NCBI GenBank assembly: GCA_002496905.1
Contig: DALV01000106.1
Span: 8,695 to 30,068 of the forward strand
Direction: 5' to 3'
From: Euryarchaeota archaeon UBA105
GTDB lineage: Archaea; Thermoplasmatota; Poseidoniia; Poseidoniales; Thalassarchaeaceae
Length of the DNA stretch: 21,374 nt
Numbering within the stretch: the first letter of the stretch is position 1; each line of letters starts with the position of its first letter. The position numbers and the translations under genes were made by a program. This document shows, piece by piece, positions 1 to 7,865 of the stretch. The notes beneath the pieces are model-generated. The model had not been told where the DNA came from. It did no database searches and worked only from the letters and a program-made list of their open reading frames with translations.

Positions 1-68
1 TGCTTACAATTTCCTACACTTCACCTCCTAAGGGCTGCATATCTCTCCAAATATCGATTGCTTGGTTG

Positions 69-88
69 CCGATAACCACAGTTATCGG
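69..88. repeat. perfect 8-bp inverted repeat (hairpin)
   Basis: CCGATAAC (69-76) and GTTATCGG (81-88) are perfect reverse complements separated by CACA. The repeat lies in the 211 bases before the small zinc-ribbon gene, a stretch in which I see no convincing gene. It could be an operator, an RNA hairpin or a terminator of a gene beyond the left edge. There is no T-run directly after it on either strand, which argues against a simple terminator. Function is unknown. Confidence 0.45.
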
Positions 89-211
89 AAATCAAATCCG
101 GCTAAAATACCAGAATAGCCTCGCAGTGCATCGTTTTTACCAATATTCAATAAAATCATCCTTCACACCTATATTGGACGGATTGAAAGTATGGGACAAG
201 GTGAGAGGTGC

Positions 212-367
212 ATGACAGACACCGAGACAGGGTTCTGTATGAGGTGTAAAGCGTCAGTAGTGATAGCTGAACCAGTTCGATCTACTATGGCTAATGGTAG
301 GAAAAGAGTATCTGGACTATGTAGCAAGCTAGGTTGTGAAGGTCGAATCTCGAAGATCGTCGGGTGA
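212..367 (+). CDS. small DUF5679-like zinc-ribbon protein, 51 aa
   Basis: This short gene encodes 51 residues. The sequence shows a CxxC pair (C9, C12), a central 'MANGR' turn (26-30), then a Gly-Leu-Cys (35-37) and a second Cys at 42. I recognise the pattern FC.RC followed by V..T..NGR....G.C as that of the small DUF5679 family, treble-clef or zinc-ribbon-like proteins common in archaea and of unknown function. The second cysteine pair is CSKLGC, with four residues between the cysteines instead of the usual two. ATG at 212 is chosen because GGTGAG at 200-205 gives a Shine-Dalgarno element six bases upstream. An in-frame ATG at 191 would add seven residues with no such element. A zinc-dependent role in nucleic-acid or protein binding is inference. 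Confidence 0.7.
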   Translation: MTDTETGFCMRCKASVVIAEPVRSTMANGRKRVSGLCSKLGCEGRISKIVG

Positions 368-375
368 CCAAGAAC

Positions 376-398
376 TGAATGGAGAGAATCATTCATTT
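376..398 (+). terminator. possible hairpin terminator after the DUF5679-like gene
   Basis: TGAATG (376-381) pairs with CATTCA (390-395) across an 8-base loop and is followed by TTT. It begins nine bases after the stop codon of the small zinc-ribbon gene and precedes tRNA-Val. The stem is short and A/T-rich and archaeal termination depends more on U-runs than on hairpins, so this is tentative. Confidence 0.25.
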
Positions 399-425
399 GG
401 GTGATGTTGGTGGACGGCTTGTTCT

Positions 426-501
426 GGGCTCGTGGTCTAGGGGTTATGACGTCGCCTTGACATGGCGAAGATCGCAGGTTCAATTCCTGCCGAGCCCACC
501 A
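426..501 (+). tRNA. tRNA-Val (anticodon GAC), CCA encoded
   Basis: The full cloverleaf can be drawn. The acceptor stem is GGGCTCG (426-432) with CGAGCCC (491-497). The D arm is GTC/GAC around AGGGGTTA. The anticodon stem TCGCC/GGCGA encloses loop TTGACAT with anticodon GAC (Val). The T arm is GCAGG/CCTGC with loop TTCAATT. A498 is the discriminator and 499-501 encode the terminal CCA. The variable loop is short (AGATC) and there is no intron. Reading frames crossing this gene on the other strand are artefacts of the tRNA. Confidence 0.96.
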
Positions 502-527
502 GAATAAACATAACAGCATTTACTATT

Positions 528-1256
528 TTACATAGAGTAGTAGAGACGGATCTTTCCAGCTCCCTTCTGTTTGATTCGCGTAATCTCAATTCCAGGTAAT
601 TGTGATAGATTATCGACATGAGATCCAGCACATGGGCAGATATCGATTCCTTCGATATTGACAACTCGCATATGTTCTACATGTGTAGGGAGTCGTTCAA
701 GAATACGTGAAACGAACGACCTGTTTCTAACACGATCATCTGAAAGAATCTCTTCAGCAGTCCAATTAGCTACCGATACACGCGTATTTGTGCCTAAAAT
801 TTCATTTACATTTTCTTGGATAACTTGTTGTTGAAATCTCGATTTATCATCAAAAAGCAAATCGATCCTTGATTCCTCAACGCCTAATTGGTTACCTACG
901 GTCGTCGCATCCCACAATTCGTCAGCCATAGCGGAGACAATGTGTTGTGCTGTGTGAGTGATAGCTAGCGAGTTTCTCCGATTTGCATCTATGGTACAGA
1001 CTAACTCTTGCCCTATTTCGAAAATTGATACATCATTAACTGGATGGTGAATTAACTCCCGGGCGTGAACTTCACTGAAATTTGCAGTTATTCCTTGACT
1101 GGTCAATGTCCCTATATCTCCTGGTTGCCCCCCTCCTTTTGGATAACAGAAACTCTGATCGAGAATGATCGAATCTTCAGTTATGGATACAACCTTGCTT
1201 CTAAATGGTTGAGGATTGATTCCAGGATGATTCTGGAGATGTAATCTCTCCTGCAT
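528..1256 (-). CDS. alaX: alanyl-tRNA editing protein AlaX
   Basis: Free-standing trans-editing hydrolase that deacylates mischarged Ser- or Gly-tRNA(Ala) in the cytoplasm. It resembles the editing domain of AlaRS. Counting from the first possible ATG (1268), it has the glycine-rich GGGQPGD motif (45-51), zinc ligands in HTAQH (105-109), and the CAGSH element (C213, H217) that completes the zinc site. The length (242-246 aa) and the GGGQP motif fit the medium AlaX-M class. I prefer the ATG at 1256, preceded by GAGGGATTTA. The ATG at 1268 overlaps the hutH stop as ATGA but lacks a Shine-Dalgarno element. It is the last gene of the histidine-degradation run, and its stop lies 27 bases from the 3' end of the convergent tRNA-Val gene. 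Why it sits with hut genes is not clear. Confidence 0.9.
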   Translation of the reverse strand: MQERLHLQNHPGINPQPFRSKVVSITEDSIILDQSFCYPKGGGQPGDIGTLTSQGITANFSEVHARELIHHPVNDVSIFEIGQELVCTIDANRRNSLAITHTAQHIVSAMADELWDATTVGNQLGVEESRIDLLFDDKSRFQQQVIQENVNEILGTNTRVSVANWTAEEILSDDRVRNRSFVSRILERLPTHVEHMRVVNIEGIDICPCAGSHVDNLSQLPGIEITRIKQKGAGKIRLYYSM

Positions 1257-1264
1257 TAAATCCC

Positions 1265-2791
1265 TCATAAATCGTGGAGCAAACCGAATCTTAATTCCAA
1301 TGCGAGACCATCTGACACTTCGGATAGTGATTGGTCATGTTCTAGTGCAGGAATCATTCCATTTATTGTTGAAAATATAGTACTGACTCCCGTGCCGGGA
1401 GCTTCAGAAATATTACGCAAGCAACCAACAGCCGCAATCAATTCATTTGCGATTACACGAGATAGCATCTCACAGCAAGTCAGAAGCCGATGACAAGCTG
1501 TGGCACCCATCGATACATGATCTTCTTTCTCCATACTGACGGAGATATTTGTCGTAGAGGCGGGATTAGCCAAATGATGCAATTCAGCTACACAAGCAGC
1601 CGAGACATACTGAACAATCATCAGACCGCTCTCTAGCCCCTCTTCCACGGCAAGGAAAGCCTTCTGGCCACTCCATTGCGGATTCATTAAAAGATTCGTT
1701 CTGCGCTCAGAGATTGAGCCCAACTCATGGGCGCAAACGGCAAGATTATCTGCGATTATTGCAAGGTTTTCTCCGTGAAAATTCCCTCCACTGATAACTT
1801 CAGATGCACCATCTTCAGCAATGAAAACCAAAGGATTGTCTGTAGCCGAATTCAATTCAATGTAGAGCGTTTCACGTGCTCTTTGCAAGGCCTCAATTAC
1901 AGGACCGTGGACTTGTGCCGCACAACGTAGAGAATAGGCATCTTGAACACGATCACAATCAGCATGTGATCGATTGATATCTGAGTCGGCGAGTAATGCG
2001 GAAATACGCGCAGCACTAATTGACTGACCCATGTGTGGTCGTGCTGCGTGAATTCTAGAATCAAATGCCTTGTGAGACCCTTTAATCGCCTCAACGGAAC
2101 AAGCAGTCGCACAGTCAGCCGAAAATACCAGTGTCTCAAGTGTTGATACGGCTTCAGAGAGAAATGTACACATCTGACTGGTTCCGTTGATCAGAGAAAG
2201 GCCTTCCTTTGCTTGTAGAGATACAGGGCTACTCTGTATTCTCCCGAAGGCATCTGAAGCATCAATTAATGTCCAGCCTTCTTCATCTTCTATCAAGAAA
2301 TCATTCTCGCCTACAAGTCCCAAAGCTAGATGTGAAAGTGGAGCAAGATCACCCGAAGCACCGAGTGAGCCGATTCTAGGCACAGTAGGAGATATGCGTG
2401 CATTTACTAATTCAAGCATAGTTTGTACAACTTCTACTCGGATACCAGAATTTCCAACCGCGAGAGAATTTGCTCGAATGACCATCATCATGAGAACGTG
2501 CTCTGGTGACATCAATTCTCCCACGCCACAGGCATGACTGCGTATGAGATTCAGCTGTAGTTTTGCAAGATTTTCAGAGTCAATTTGTACACTTGACATT
2601 GCTCCAAATCCTGTGTTGATGCCATAGACTATTTTATCTGAATCAAGAATATCTTCTACAGCTTTACGGGAAGTCTGCATTCTTGATATTGCCTCATTAG
2701 AGAGGGTGGCAGTAGCCAATCCATCTCGAATCAAAATCAACGATTCAATGGATAATGTGCGCCCATCAATCAGTACCTGGGAAGCGGCCAT
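1265..2791 (-). CDS. hutH: histidine ammonia-lyase
   Basis: First step of histidine degradation: non-oxidative deamination of L-histidine to trans-urocanate and ammonia. The Ala-Ser-Gly triad (145-147) in GSLGASGDLAPLSH forms the MIO electrophile. The catalytic-loop tyrosine is in VYGINTGFG (55-63). Further family signatures are QDAYSLRC (283-290), NSATDNP (314-320) and GGNFHGE. At 508 residues it has the usual HutH length. All these residues are intact, which favours histidase over phenylalanine ammonia-lyase or aminomutases, and the neighbours (hutU, formimidoyltransferase) settle the substrate. The ATG at 2791 is preceded by GTGATTAG, nearly the same leader as in hutU and the cyclodeaminase gene. 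The gap to hutU is 42 bases, and the stop overlaps the first possible alaX start by four bases. Confidence 0.96.
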   Translation of the reverse strand: MAASQVLIDGRTLSIESLILIRDGLATATLSNEAISRMQTSRKAVEDILDSDKIVYGINTGFGAMSSVQIDSENLAKLQLNLIRSHACGVGELMSPEHVLMMMVIRANSLAVGNSGIRVEVVQTMLELVNARISPTVPRIGSLGASGDLAPLSHLALGLVGENDFLIEDEEGWTLIDASDAFGRIQSSPVSLQAKEGLSLINGTSQMCTFLSEAVSTLETLVFSADCATACSVEAIKGSHKAFDSRIHAARPHMGQSISAARISALLADSDINRSHADCDRVQDAYSLRCAAQVHGPVIEALQRARETLYIELNSATDNPLVFIAEDGASEVISGGNFHGENLAIIADNLAVCAHELGSISERRTNLLMNPQWSGQKAFLAVEEGLESGLMIVQYVSAACVAELHHLANPASTTNISVSMEKEDHVSMGATACHRLLTCCEMLSRVIANELIAAVGCLRNISEAPGTGVSTIFSTINGMIPALEHDQSLSEVSDGLALELRFGLLHDL

Positions 2792-2833
2792 CTAATCACG
2801 TCCTGTGTCTGTTGCTATTCAAGGGGTAGGTCG

Positions 2834-4852
2834 TCATAGAAGTTCGTTGAGGATGTCCGAGTCGACAAGATTTGGGACTGTGACGTCGAGATTATCATCA
2901 GCATTCATAGCACGTTGAATTGAGTCAATAGCGCCATGATTTCGTGCCCACGCGCGCCTTGCTATGCCATTATTCACATCCCAAGAGAGCATTGAGTCGA
3001 TGTTCTCAGAACTCCTTTTAGACCCGTCTATCAACATACCAAAACCTCCGTTGATGACTTCTCCCCAACCCACACCACCACCATTGTGTAGGCTTACCCA
3101 AGTTGCTCCTCGAAATGAGTCTCCGACAAAATTCTGAACTGCCATATCGGCAGTAAACATCGATCCATCACGGATATCGGCTGTTTCCCGATATGGACTA
3201 TCTGTGCCAGATACATCGTGATGATCTCTACCCAATACGATTGGTGCAGTGATTCTGCCATCTGCGATCGCTTCGTTAAAGGATTGAGCGATTTTTCGTC
3301 GGCCTATTTCATCGGCATAGAGAATCCTAGCTTTACTACCAACGACGAGGTCGTGTTCATTAGCCTGATCAATCCATCTAATGTTGTCTAGAATCTGTTG
3401 TTTGATATCGTCTGTAGCAGATTCAGACTGTTCCTCAAGAATACTCTTTGCGATAGCATCACTAATCGCTAAATCCTCTGATAATCCAGATGTGCAAACC
3501 CATCGGAAGGGACCAAATCCATAATCAAAACAAATCGGCCCCATGATGTCTTCAACATATGAGGGATATCTGAATCCGGATGGTTTTTCTCCATCATATA
3601 CATCAGCACCGGATCTTCCACTTTCGAGTAAGAAGGCATTTCCATAGTCCCAGAAATTCATACCCTTAGCACTCAATCGATTCACGACATCCGCGTGCTC
3701 CCGCAGTGTTCTCTGAACCTCCTTAGTGAACAACGAGGGGTCGGATTTCAACAACTCAAGCGCCTGTCCATGAGTATACCCAGTAGGAATGTAACCACCA
3801 AGCCAAGGGTTGTGCAAGCTTGTTTGATCACTGCCTAAATGCGGAATTAATCCGACTTCGTCCAGTGCATTCAACAAATCCACTATATTTCCATTGTAGC
3901 CTATAGAAACCGCTTCTCCCGTAGACATGGCTTGCCTAGCCCTTTCTAGTACGGTATCGATATCAGAATACAACTCTGAAAGCCACCCCTGTTCATGCCT
4001 TTTCTTAGCAGCATGGCTATTTGTCTCCGCAATTAGGCAAACCGCTCCAGAAATCACCGCTGCTTTAGCCTGGGCTCCAGACATACCACCAAGTCCTGAT
4101 GTTACAAATAGAATTCCTGCTAAACCATCAGAGTCAGTATGTCCGAGGTATTTCCTCGCGGCGTTTAGAATCGTGATAGTGGTTCCATGGACTATACCTT
4201 GAGGGCCGATATACATGTAGGAACCTGCCGTCATTTGACCATATTGCGATACACCTAGTGCGTTGAATCTCTCGTAATGCATTGTGGTAGAATAATTCGG
4301 TATCACCATACCATTTGTAATAATGACACGGGGGGCATTTTCATTCGATGGAAATAATCCTAATGGATGTCCCGAATACATAGCTAATGTTTGATTTGAA
4401 TTCATTCTCGAGAGGTATTGCATAGTCAGTAAATATTGGGCCCAATTCTGAAACACAGCACCTGTTCCACCATAAGTGATCAAATCATATGGATATTGAG
4501 CTACTGCTGGGTCGAGGTTATTCTGGATCATTAACATAATTCCTCGTGCTGATTTACAATTACCTGGGTAATCATCGATATGTCGCGCGAACATATCGTA
4601 AGTCGGGCGAAATCGATGCATCGTGATATGCCCTTCAAGGAGTAATTCATCCATGAATTCAGTAGCAAGTTTCGAATGCCATTCAGGAGGAAAATATCGC
4701 AAGGCATTCTCAACCGCTAGAAGTTTTTCTTGTTCACGGAGTACATCAGGCCTAACTGGCGCTCTATCGATTGAAGAATCGAACGAAGGCATCGGTGGAA
4801 GTTGCAACGGAATGCCTTGTTTGACTAATGATTGGAATTTTCTAGAATCCAT
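2834..4852 (-). CDS. hutU: urocanate hydratase (long form, 672 aa)
   Basis: Second step of histidine degradation: hydration of urocanate to 4-imidazolone-5-propionate, using tightly bound NAD+ as an electrophile. Visible signatures are YGGTGAVFQNW (127-137), TSGLGGMSGAQ (251-261, dinucleotide site) and DYGFGPFRWVC (443-453) with the conserved active-site cysteine. Well-studied bacterial HutU proteins are about 555 residues. At 672 this one is the long form, similar in length to vertebrate urocanase and to some bacterial homologues, with extra N-terminal sequence and internal insertions. That could reflect gene transfer, but a tree is needed. The ATG at 4852 follows AAGGGTGATTAG, a strong Shine-Dalgarno element. 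The cyclodeaminase gene lies 15 bases upstream and hutH 42 bases downstream, so these genes are very likely co-transcribed. Confidence 0.95.
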   Translation of the reverse strand: MDSRKFQSLVKQGIPLQLPPMPSFDSSIDRAPVRPDVLREQEKLLAVENALRYFPPEWHSKLATEFMDELLLEGHITMHRFRPTYDMFARHIDDYPGNCKSARGIMLMIQNNLDPAVAQYPYDLITYGGTGAVFQNWAQYLLTMQYLSRMNSNQTLAMYSGHPLGLFPSNENAPRVIITNGMVIPNYSTTMHYERFNALGVSQYGQMTAGSYMYIGPQGIVHGTTITILNAARKYLGHTDSDGLAGILFVTSGLGGMSGAQAKAAVISGAVCLIAETNSHAAKKRHEQGWLSELYSDIDTVLERARQAMSTGEAVSIGYNGNIVDLLNALDEVGLIPHLGSDQTSLHNPWLGGYIPTGYTHGQALELLKSDPSLFTKEVQRTLREHADVVNRLSAKGMNFWDYGNAFLLESGRSGADVYDGEKPSGFRYPSYVEDIMGPICFDYGFGPFRWVCTSGLSEDLAISDAIAKSILEEQSESATDDIKQQILDNIRWIDQANEHDLVVGSKARILYADEIGRRKIAQSFNEAIADGRITAPIVLGRDHHDVSGTDSPYRETADIRDGSMFTADMAVQNFVGDSFRGATWVSLHNGGGVGWGEVINGGFGMLIDGSKRSSENIDSMLSWDVNNGIARRAWARNHGAIDSIQRAMNADDNLDVTVPNLVDSDILNELL

Positions 4853-4867
4853 CTAATCACCCTTGAT

Positions 4868-5479
4868 TCACATTCTGTTTTCTACGATTTTAATGATTTT
4901 TTCATGAGAATTAGTTACACTTTCTAGAATTTGATTGATCTCAGATTCAAAATCGCTCGATGCATCACCTAACGAACCTAGATTAATTCTGACATTGAGT
5001 GCAGCAGCATTGGTAGCTGCTAGAACCATATATGCTGCTGAGCCAGCATCTGTGATTGCATTTGCATTTCCATCAGATGCTAGTGGAGATAATGAATCCA
5101 TTACTTTCAAGCAAAATTTAGCGATATTGAGGGGAGATTTTGCTGCTCCAAAATTCGCTGAACGAATCGCATCTTTTCGCAAAACAATTTCCTTTTCTTC
5201 TCCCTTAGGTAGTCGATAGGCAGCCATCACTGCATCGAATGCATCACAATCTGCTTGGGCCATATCTAATGCATCAGCCGTCCATGTATGTGATTCAGCA
5301 AGAAAAGATTCAGCTGAAGCATGACCAGAAGCCCACTTATCTCGCCCCACTGTTAATGCAGCAACCATTCGAGCGAGTGCTATACCATGACTCAAAGCAA
5401 GTGCTGCAACAGCACCACCTCCTGGTGTGGGAGATGAAGACTCTATTGAAGCAAGAACTGAATTGTATCCATCGTTCAT
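4868..5479 (-). CDS. formimidoyltetrahydrofolate cyclodeaminase
   Basis: Converts 5-formimidoyl-THF to 5,10-methenyl-THF and ammonia, so it recovers the one-carbon unit from histidine. The protein is helical, 203 residues, and equals the C-terminal domain of vertebrate FTCD or the stand-alone FchA family. Diagnostic segments are SPTPGGGAVAALA near the N terminus and the NANAITDAGSAAY / TNAAALNVRINL segment in the second half. The ATG follows directly on the TAA of the formimidoyltransferase gene, and its Shine-Dalgarno sequence AGGTGATTA lies inside the last codons of that gene. The two are therefore probably translationally coupled. This order mirrors the domain order of the fused vertebrate enzyme. 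Confidence 0.92.
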   Translation of the reverse strand: MNDGYNSVLASIESSSPTPGGGAVAALALSHGIALARMVAALTVGRDKWASGHASAESFLAESHTWTADALDMAQADCDAFDAVMAAYRLPKGEEKEIVLRKDAIRSANFGAAKSPLNIAKFCLKVMDSLSPLASDGNANAITDAGSAAYMVLAATNAAALNVRINLGSLGDASSDFESEINQILESVTNSHEKIIKIVENRM

Positions 5480-6520
5480 TTAATCACCTAATTGGTTAGT
5501 AATAGCCCATTCAATAATACGAGTTTGAGGGTCAAATTCGGCTAAGTAATTCAAACCCAGACCTTCTATAGCTGCTTGCACAAGAATTTGCTCGTCATTC
5601 TCTGATTCACTTGAGTACCAATTACCCGAATCTAACATGGCTTGAAGGGGGACAAGGCCCACCAATTCACTACCACACAATTGCACATCATGATCAGCAC
5701 AAATTGATTTGACGCATTCAAAGGCCAAATGCATAGGAGTAATGGCATGGTTCTGCAAATTCATCGATACTTGGCAAATATTGTGACTAGGCAATGGAAC
5801 TCCCATACCCTGTACGGCGTCTAACATACCCCGTGCGCGAACCTTCTCTCCGGTTGCACTTTTGATTAGTCGACCACTTGTTCGAACCAAAGATCCTGCA
5901 GCCTTCGAGGCAACTGGAACCGGTTCGTCAACATTGACATTGTAAGCAACTAAAACTGGTCTTACACCGACAGCAACTGCTCCGAATCTTTCTTCAGACT
6001 CTCCCCATTTTCCCGACCATGAATCGGGCATTCTGGTAGTTTCATCATCCCATTGTCCACCAGTGAATCTAGCTTCCAATCCTTCGTATTGACCACGCCT
6101 AAGTTTAGCCAATGAGCTCCTATTTTCACTGGTAGAGACATCTCCATAGAGGAATACAGGGACTTCACCGTTTAATTGGTCTAAGACGAAATTCGCGGCA
6201 AGGAGACAATCCTCTTGTGTATCTGGACTGATTGGAACGAATGGGCAAACATCTACTGCACCCATGCGTGGATGATTTCCAGAATGCTCGCGCATATCGA
6301 TAAGATTCGCCGCCATTCGGATTAGAGATAGTGCAGCATTAGCCGTAGGTTTCCATTCACCTGCTAGGGTAATTACAGTGCGATTGTAATCAGGATCAGG
6401 TTCACAACCTAATACAGCAACACCATCAATTGAGGCGGCGGCGGCTACCACTGAATCGATGATTTCTTGATCGACGCCTTCACTGATGTTAGGTACGCAC
6501 TCAATCCAACGTGCAGCCAT
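5480..6520 (-). CDS. glutamate formimidoyltransferase
   Basis: Transfers the formimidoyl group of N-formimidoyl-L-glutamate, the product of histidine degradation, to tetrahydrofolate. It equals the N-terminal domain of FTCD. The N terminus WIECVPNISEG is typical. SGNHPRMGAVDVCPFVPI carries the conserved histidine (H83 from this start) that acts as catalytic base in the mammalian enzyme. The length of 346 residues fits the single-domain form. ATG at 6520 is chosen because typical homologues begin just before this motif. An in-frame GTG at 6532 would add four residues, and neither start has a clear Shine-Dalgarno element. Only 38 bases, containing a hairpin, separate it from the PAN gene upstream. 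Its presence shows that the pathway here uses the formimidoylglutamate-THF branch, not direct hydrolysis by HutG. Confidence 0.93.
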   Translation of the reverse strand: MAARWIECVPNISEGVDQEIIDSVVAAAASIDGVAVLGCEPDPDYNRTVITLAGEWKPTANAALSLIRMAANLIDMREHSGNHPRMGAVDVCPFVPISPDTQEDCLLAANFVLDQLNGEVPVFLYGDVSTSENRSSLAKLRRGQYEGLEARFTGGQWDDETTRMPDSWSGKWGESEERFGAVAVGVRPVLVAYNVNVDEPVPVASKAAGSLVRTSGRLIKSATGEKVRARGMLDAVQGMGVPLPSHNICQVSMNLQNHAITPMHLAFECVKSICADHDVQLCGSELVGLVPLQAMLDSGNWYSSESENDEQILVQAAIEGLGLNYLAEFDPQTRIIEWAITNQLGD

Positions 6521-6538
6521 CGTATTTTGCACAAGTCA

Positions 6539-6554
6539 AACGCTGATGAGCGTT
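6539..6554. repeat. 6-bp inverted repeat between PAN and formimidoyltransferase genes
   Basis: AACGCT (6539-6544) and AGCGTT (6549-6554) pair perfectly around GATG. The repeat fills most of the short gap between the PAN stop (6559-6561) and the start of the formimidoyltransferase gene (6520). It could weaken read-through from PAN, be an operator for the hut genes, or be an RNA processing signal. No T-run follows. Role unproven. Confidence 0.4.
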
Positions 6555-6558
6555 ACCA

Positions 6559-7791
6559 TCATCCATACAGACCTTCGTGATTGCTTCGTATCGGATCTTT
6601 ACGATTCTTCTCAATGATTTCATGGGCTGAATTCAAATCCTGTTTACTCAGTGATGTTCGATCTTCCTCGATGGCAATCATTCCTGCTTCCATTACCATA
6701 GATTTCAGTTCAGCTCCACTGAATCCTTCAGTCTGACGAGACAATAATTTTAGATTTACATCTTCGTCAAGTGGTGTAGATCGTGTCATAATTTGAAGGA
6801 TCGATCGCCTTCCTTCTTGGTCCGGTAGTCCTACCTCGATGATTCGGTCAAATCTCCCAGGTCTCAAAAGTGCCTTATCCAATAATTCTGGACGGTTTGT
6901 AGCAGCAATCAATTTTACTTGTTCATTCGAGTCAAAACCATCCATTTCAGCTAGTAATTGCATCAATGTACGCTGAACTTCCCGATCTCCTGAGGTCGAA
7001 GAATCCAACCGCTTAGAGCCGATCGCATCAATTTCATCTATGAAAATAATTGAAGGAGATTTCTCACGAGCCATATCAAACAATTCTCTAACCATTCGAC
7101 CTCCTTCTCCGATATATTTCTGGGCTAATTCGGAACCCACGAGACCTAGGAATGTCGCCTCAGTGGAATTAGCTACAGCCCTAGCCAACATAGTCTTCCC
7201 AGTACCTGGAGGCCCGGTTAGTAGTACGCCTTTGGGAGGCACTAATCCCATAGAAGTAAACGCCTCGGGTTTTTGTAATGGAAGCTCGATAGCTTGGCGT
7301 AGTGACTTTACTTGTTCTTCCATTCCACCAATTTCAGCGAAAGTCGTCGTTGGTTTTTCGAGATTCTCAGTTGATGATACAAGAGGGTCCCAACCCTCAC
7401 TAAGAACATCTACTATTGCCAATGTATCTTGATTCAATGTGACTCTCGCTCCTGGTTTGAGAGTTGAAACATCAAGTCGTTGATTCACCGAAACTTGGAA
7501 GATTGTACCATTTGAACTACGAACTACCGCTTCATCACCAACCATATCTTGGACGTGTCCAATGATGAATGGGGGTTCTTTCAAAGCTCGAATTTCCTCA
7601 TCGAGTCTATTTACTCGCTTCTTGAGTTGATTACATTCATTTTCAAGGAATAACTTCTCAGTCATCAATTGTTGAGATGTAGTAGATAACTCTTCGAATT
7701 TTTGAAGTAATTCTTTCAAAGAAGATTCTTCGGTTCGAAATTCGTCTTCAGGAGAACCACGGTCTGATGCTCCACTTGAACTGCTCATCAT
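6559..7791 (-). CDS. pan: proteasome-activating nucleotidase (PAN), AAA+ ATPase
   Basis: Hexameric AAA+ unfoldase that opens and feeds the archaeal 20S proteasome. Numbered from ATG 7791 (410 aa), an N-terminal coiled coil covers about residues 20-75, followed by an OB-type domain. Then come Walker A GPPGTGKT (193-200), the pore-loop aromatic in QKYIGEG (224-230), Walker B IIFIDEID (248-255) and the RPGRFDR arginine-finger region (310-316). The protein ends in L-Y-G, a good HbYX motif for docking to the 20S ring. The frame stays open for 47 more codons upstream (to 7932), but that part would overlap the divergent MBF1 gene and looks non-coding. The tandem ATGs at 7791/7788 give the usual family length. 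The downstream hut genes may share its transcript. Confidence 0.93.
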   Translation of the reverse strand: MMSSSSGASDRGSPEDEFRTEESSLKELLQKFEELSTTSQQLMTEKLFLENECNQLKKRVNRLDEEIRALKEPPFIIGHVQDMVGDEAVVRSSNGTIFQVSVNQRLDVSTLKPGARVTLNQDTLAIVDVLSEGWDPLVSSTENLEKPTTTFAEIGGMEEQVKSLRQAIELPLQKPEAFTSMGLVPPKGVLLTGPPGTGKTMLARAVANSTEATFLGLVGSELAQKYIGEGGRMVRELFDMAREKSPSIIFIDEIDAIGSKRLDSSTSGDREVQRTLMQLLAEMDGFDSNEQVKLIAATNRPELLDKALLRPGRFDRIIEVGLPDQEGRRSILQIMTRSTPLDEDVNLKLLSRQTEGFSGAELKSMVMEAGMIAIEEDRTSLSKQDLNSAHEIIEKNRKDPIRSNHEGLYG

Positions 7792-7865
7792 TCGACGTAC
7801 AACCTTACTTGCTTTCACACTTCTCCCACGAAGATATGATGTCGTAGGACTGTCCCGGACGTTCT

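Noticed and set aside
3..215. Plus-strand frame open from the left edge and ending in an ATGA overlap with the small zinc-ribbon gene
   Set aside because: Seventy codons with almost no acidic residues, unlike every real protein here, crossing a hairpin. A run this long without a stop is plausible by chance. It could only be a C-terminal fragment and I recognise no family.
169..664. Minus-strand open frames across the tRNA-Val region
   Set aside because: They translate the complement of the tRNA (giving typical spurious peptides such as ELNLRSSPCQGDVITPRPR) and overlap the zinc-ribbon gene and the end of alaX.
2187..2537. Plus-strand open frame of 116 codons
   Set aside because: Lies wholly inside hutH on the other strand; serine- and arginine-rich shadow translation with no known motif.
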